A model generated the notes under the pieces. The model searched no databases. It was not told where the DNA came from and saw nothing but the letters and a program-made list of their open reading frames with translations. A stretch of DNA of 64,000 nt from Venturia oleaginea (lineage: Eukaryota; Ascomycota; Dothideomycetes; Venturiales; Venturiaceae), in the NCBI GenBank assembly GCA_013176395.1, contig JABMLP010000015.1:434001-498000 (forward strand). The letters run 5' to 3'. Shown piece by piece: positions 63,565-64,000 of the stretch; positions within the stretch are counted from its first letter, which is position 1, and every line of letters starts with the position of its first letter. Position numbers and translations under genes: made by a program.

Positions 63565-64000
63565 AGAGCAAGTCAGTTCAGGATCGAGAGCGATGAATTT
63601 CTGGCAACAATTCCCAATGGCATCGCTGTAAATTTTCGAGATATCGATACACGGTTCGAGACGTTGTATTGTGGACCTATTTCTTGGAGATTTGGAGATA
63701 CGTGAAAGGCGACGGGAGGTGATTGAGCCAGGACTAGTCACCGCCTAAGGATTAAGTAGGGACTTATGAGTATCAACATCAGCAGCGTTGGTAGGTAAAT
63801 AGGTATGCTTGCCTTCAATATTCGTCATACGCTGATATGAACCAGAGCTCGACTGTGCTCGTCAAATGCTTTCTGATATAAGAACAATCAACTGCAAGTT
63901 GGTAGCCATAATCCCTGCACGAGCCTGCAAATATAGCAAGCGTCGCTGTAAAGCTGGGGAGGTCTTGGAAGTGAGGCATTAGTGGTTGTATTGAAGGTTG
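63565..64000. other. Window end, no gene seen
   Basis: 436 bp of sequence without a recognisable frame or repeat; includes the 3' end region of the preceding gene. Confidence 0.4.

Noticed and set aside
1..64000. CRISPR arrays, bacterial operons, riboswitches, rRNA
   Set aside because: The window is fungal; tandem repeats here have no spacer structure, and no rRNA or riboswitch sequence was recognised.

Overview
This is a stretch of nuclear DNA from a filamentous ascomycete (Pezizomycotina). The evidence is the short GT-AG introns (49-116 nt), a HET-domain gene, a chromodomain Ty3/gypsy retrotransposon, a Fot1/pogo-type transposon whose stop codons look like repeat-induced C-to-T mutation, a fungal-type Rieske protein, ATG10 and an NpgA-type phosphopantetheinyl transferase. 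The F-box-like and HET content would suit a leotiomycete, but I cannot fix the class from the sequence alone.

Layout. 1-10 kb: a mitochondrial ABC1/UbiB-type kinase (minus) faces a 1,692-residue single-exon NRPS-like membrane protein (plus) across 1.7 kb that holds a 17-bp minisatellite. 11-16.7 kb: decayed coiled-coil genes and a broken RNA exonuclease gene. 16.9-19.5 kb: intact ATG10 (minus, three exons) diverges from a phosphoserine aminotransferase gene that is complete except for one extra base. 19.5-25.6 kb: gene-poor. 25.6-26.9 kb: the phosphopantetheinyl transferase (two exons). 27-30 kb: nothing convincing. 30-35 kb: a protein with a long Gly-Glu-Gly repeat, the Fot1-like element, and a small membrane protein. 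36.4-37.2 kb: a 353-bp tandem duplication. 37.7-38.9 kb: splicing factor CWC25. 39.5-44.4 kb: a broken HET gene and two F-box-like genes, one of them broken. 45.1-51.0 kb: a complete Ty3/gypsy element with identical LTRs, apparently inserted inside an older LTR. 52.1 kb: a ten-cysteine secreted protein. 52.6-58.7 kb: gene-poor. 58.7-60.9 kb: POA1-like macrodomain gene (minus) diverging from the Rieske subunit gene (plus, four exons). 61.1-62.1 kb: a 1-kb MULE-like element with 41-bp inverted repeats and one small zinc-finger ORF. 62.5-63.6 kb: a three-exon gene of unknown function.

How the parts relate. The housekeeping genes (ABC1 kinase, ATG10, PPTase, CWC25, POA1, Rieske) are intact islands between stretches rich in repeats and broken genes. 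The PPTase is the enzyme type that would activate the carrier domain of the NRPS-like protein, but they are 16 kb apart and such PPTases act genome-wide. The two transposons differ in state: the Fot1-like copy is full of C-to-T type stops, while the gypsy copy is clean, so it probably arrived recently. Its primer-binding site is complementary to its own LTR, which indicates Tf1-type self-priming. All intron boundaries were read by eye and need transcript data.
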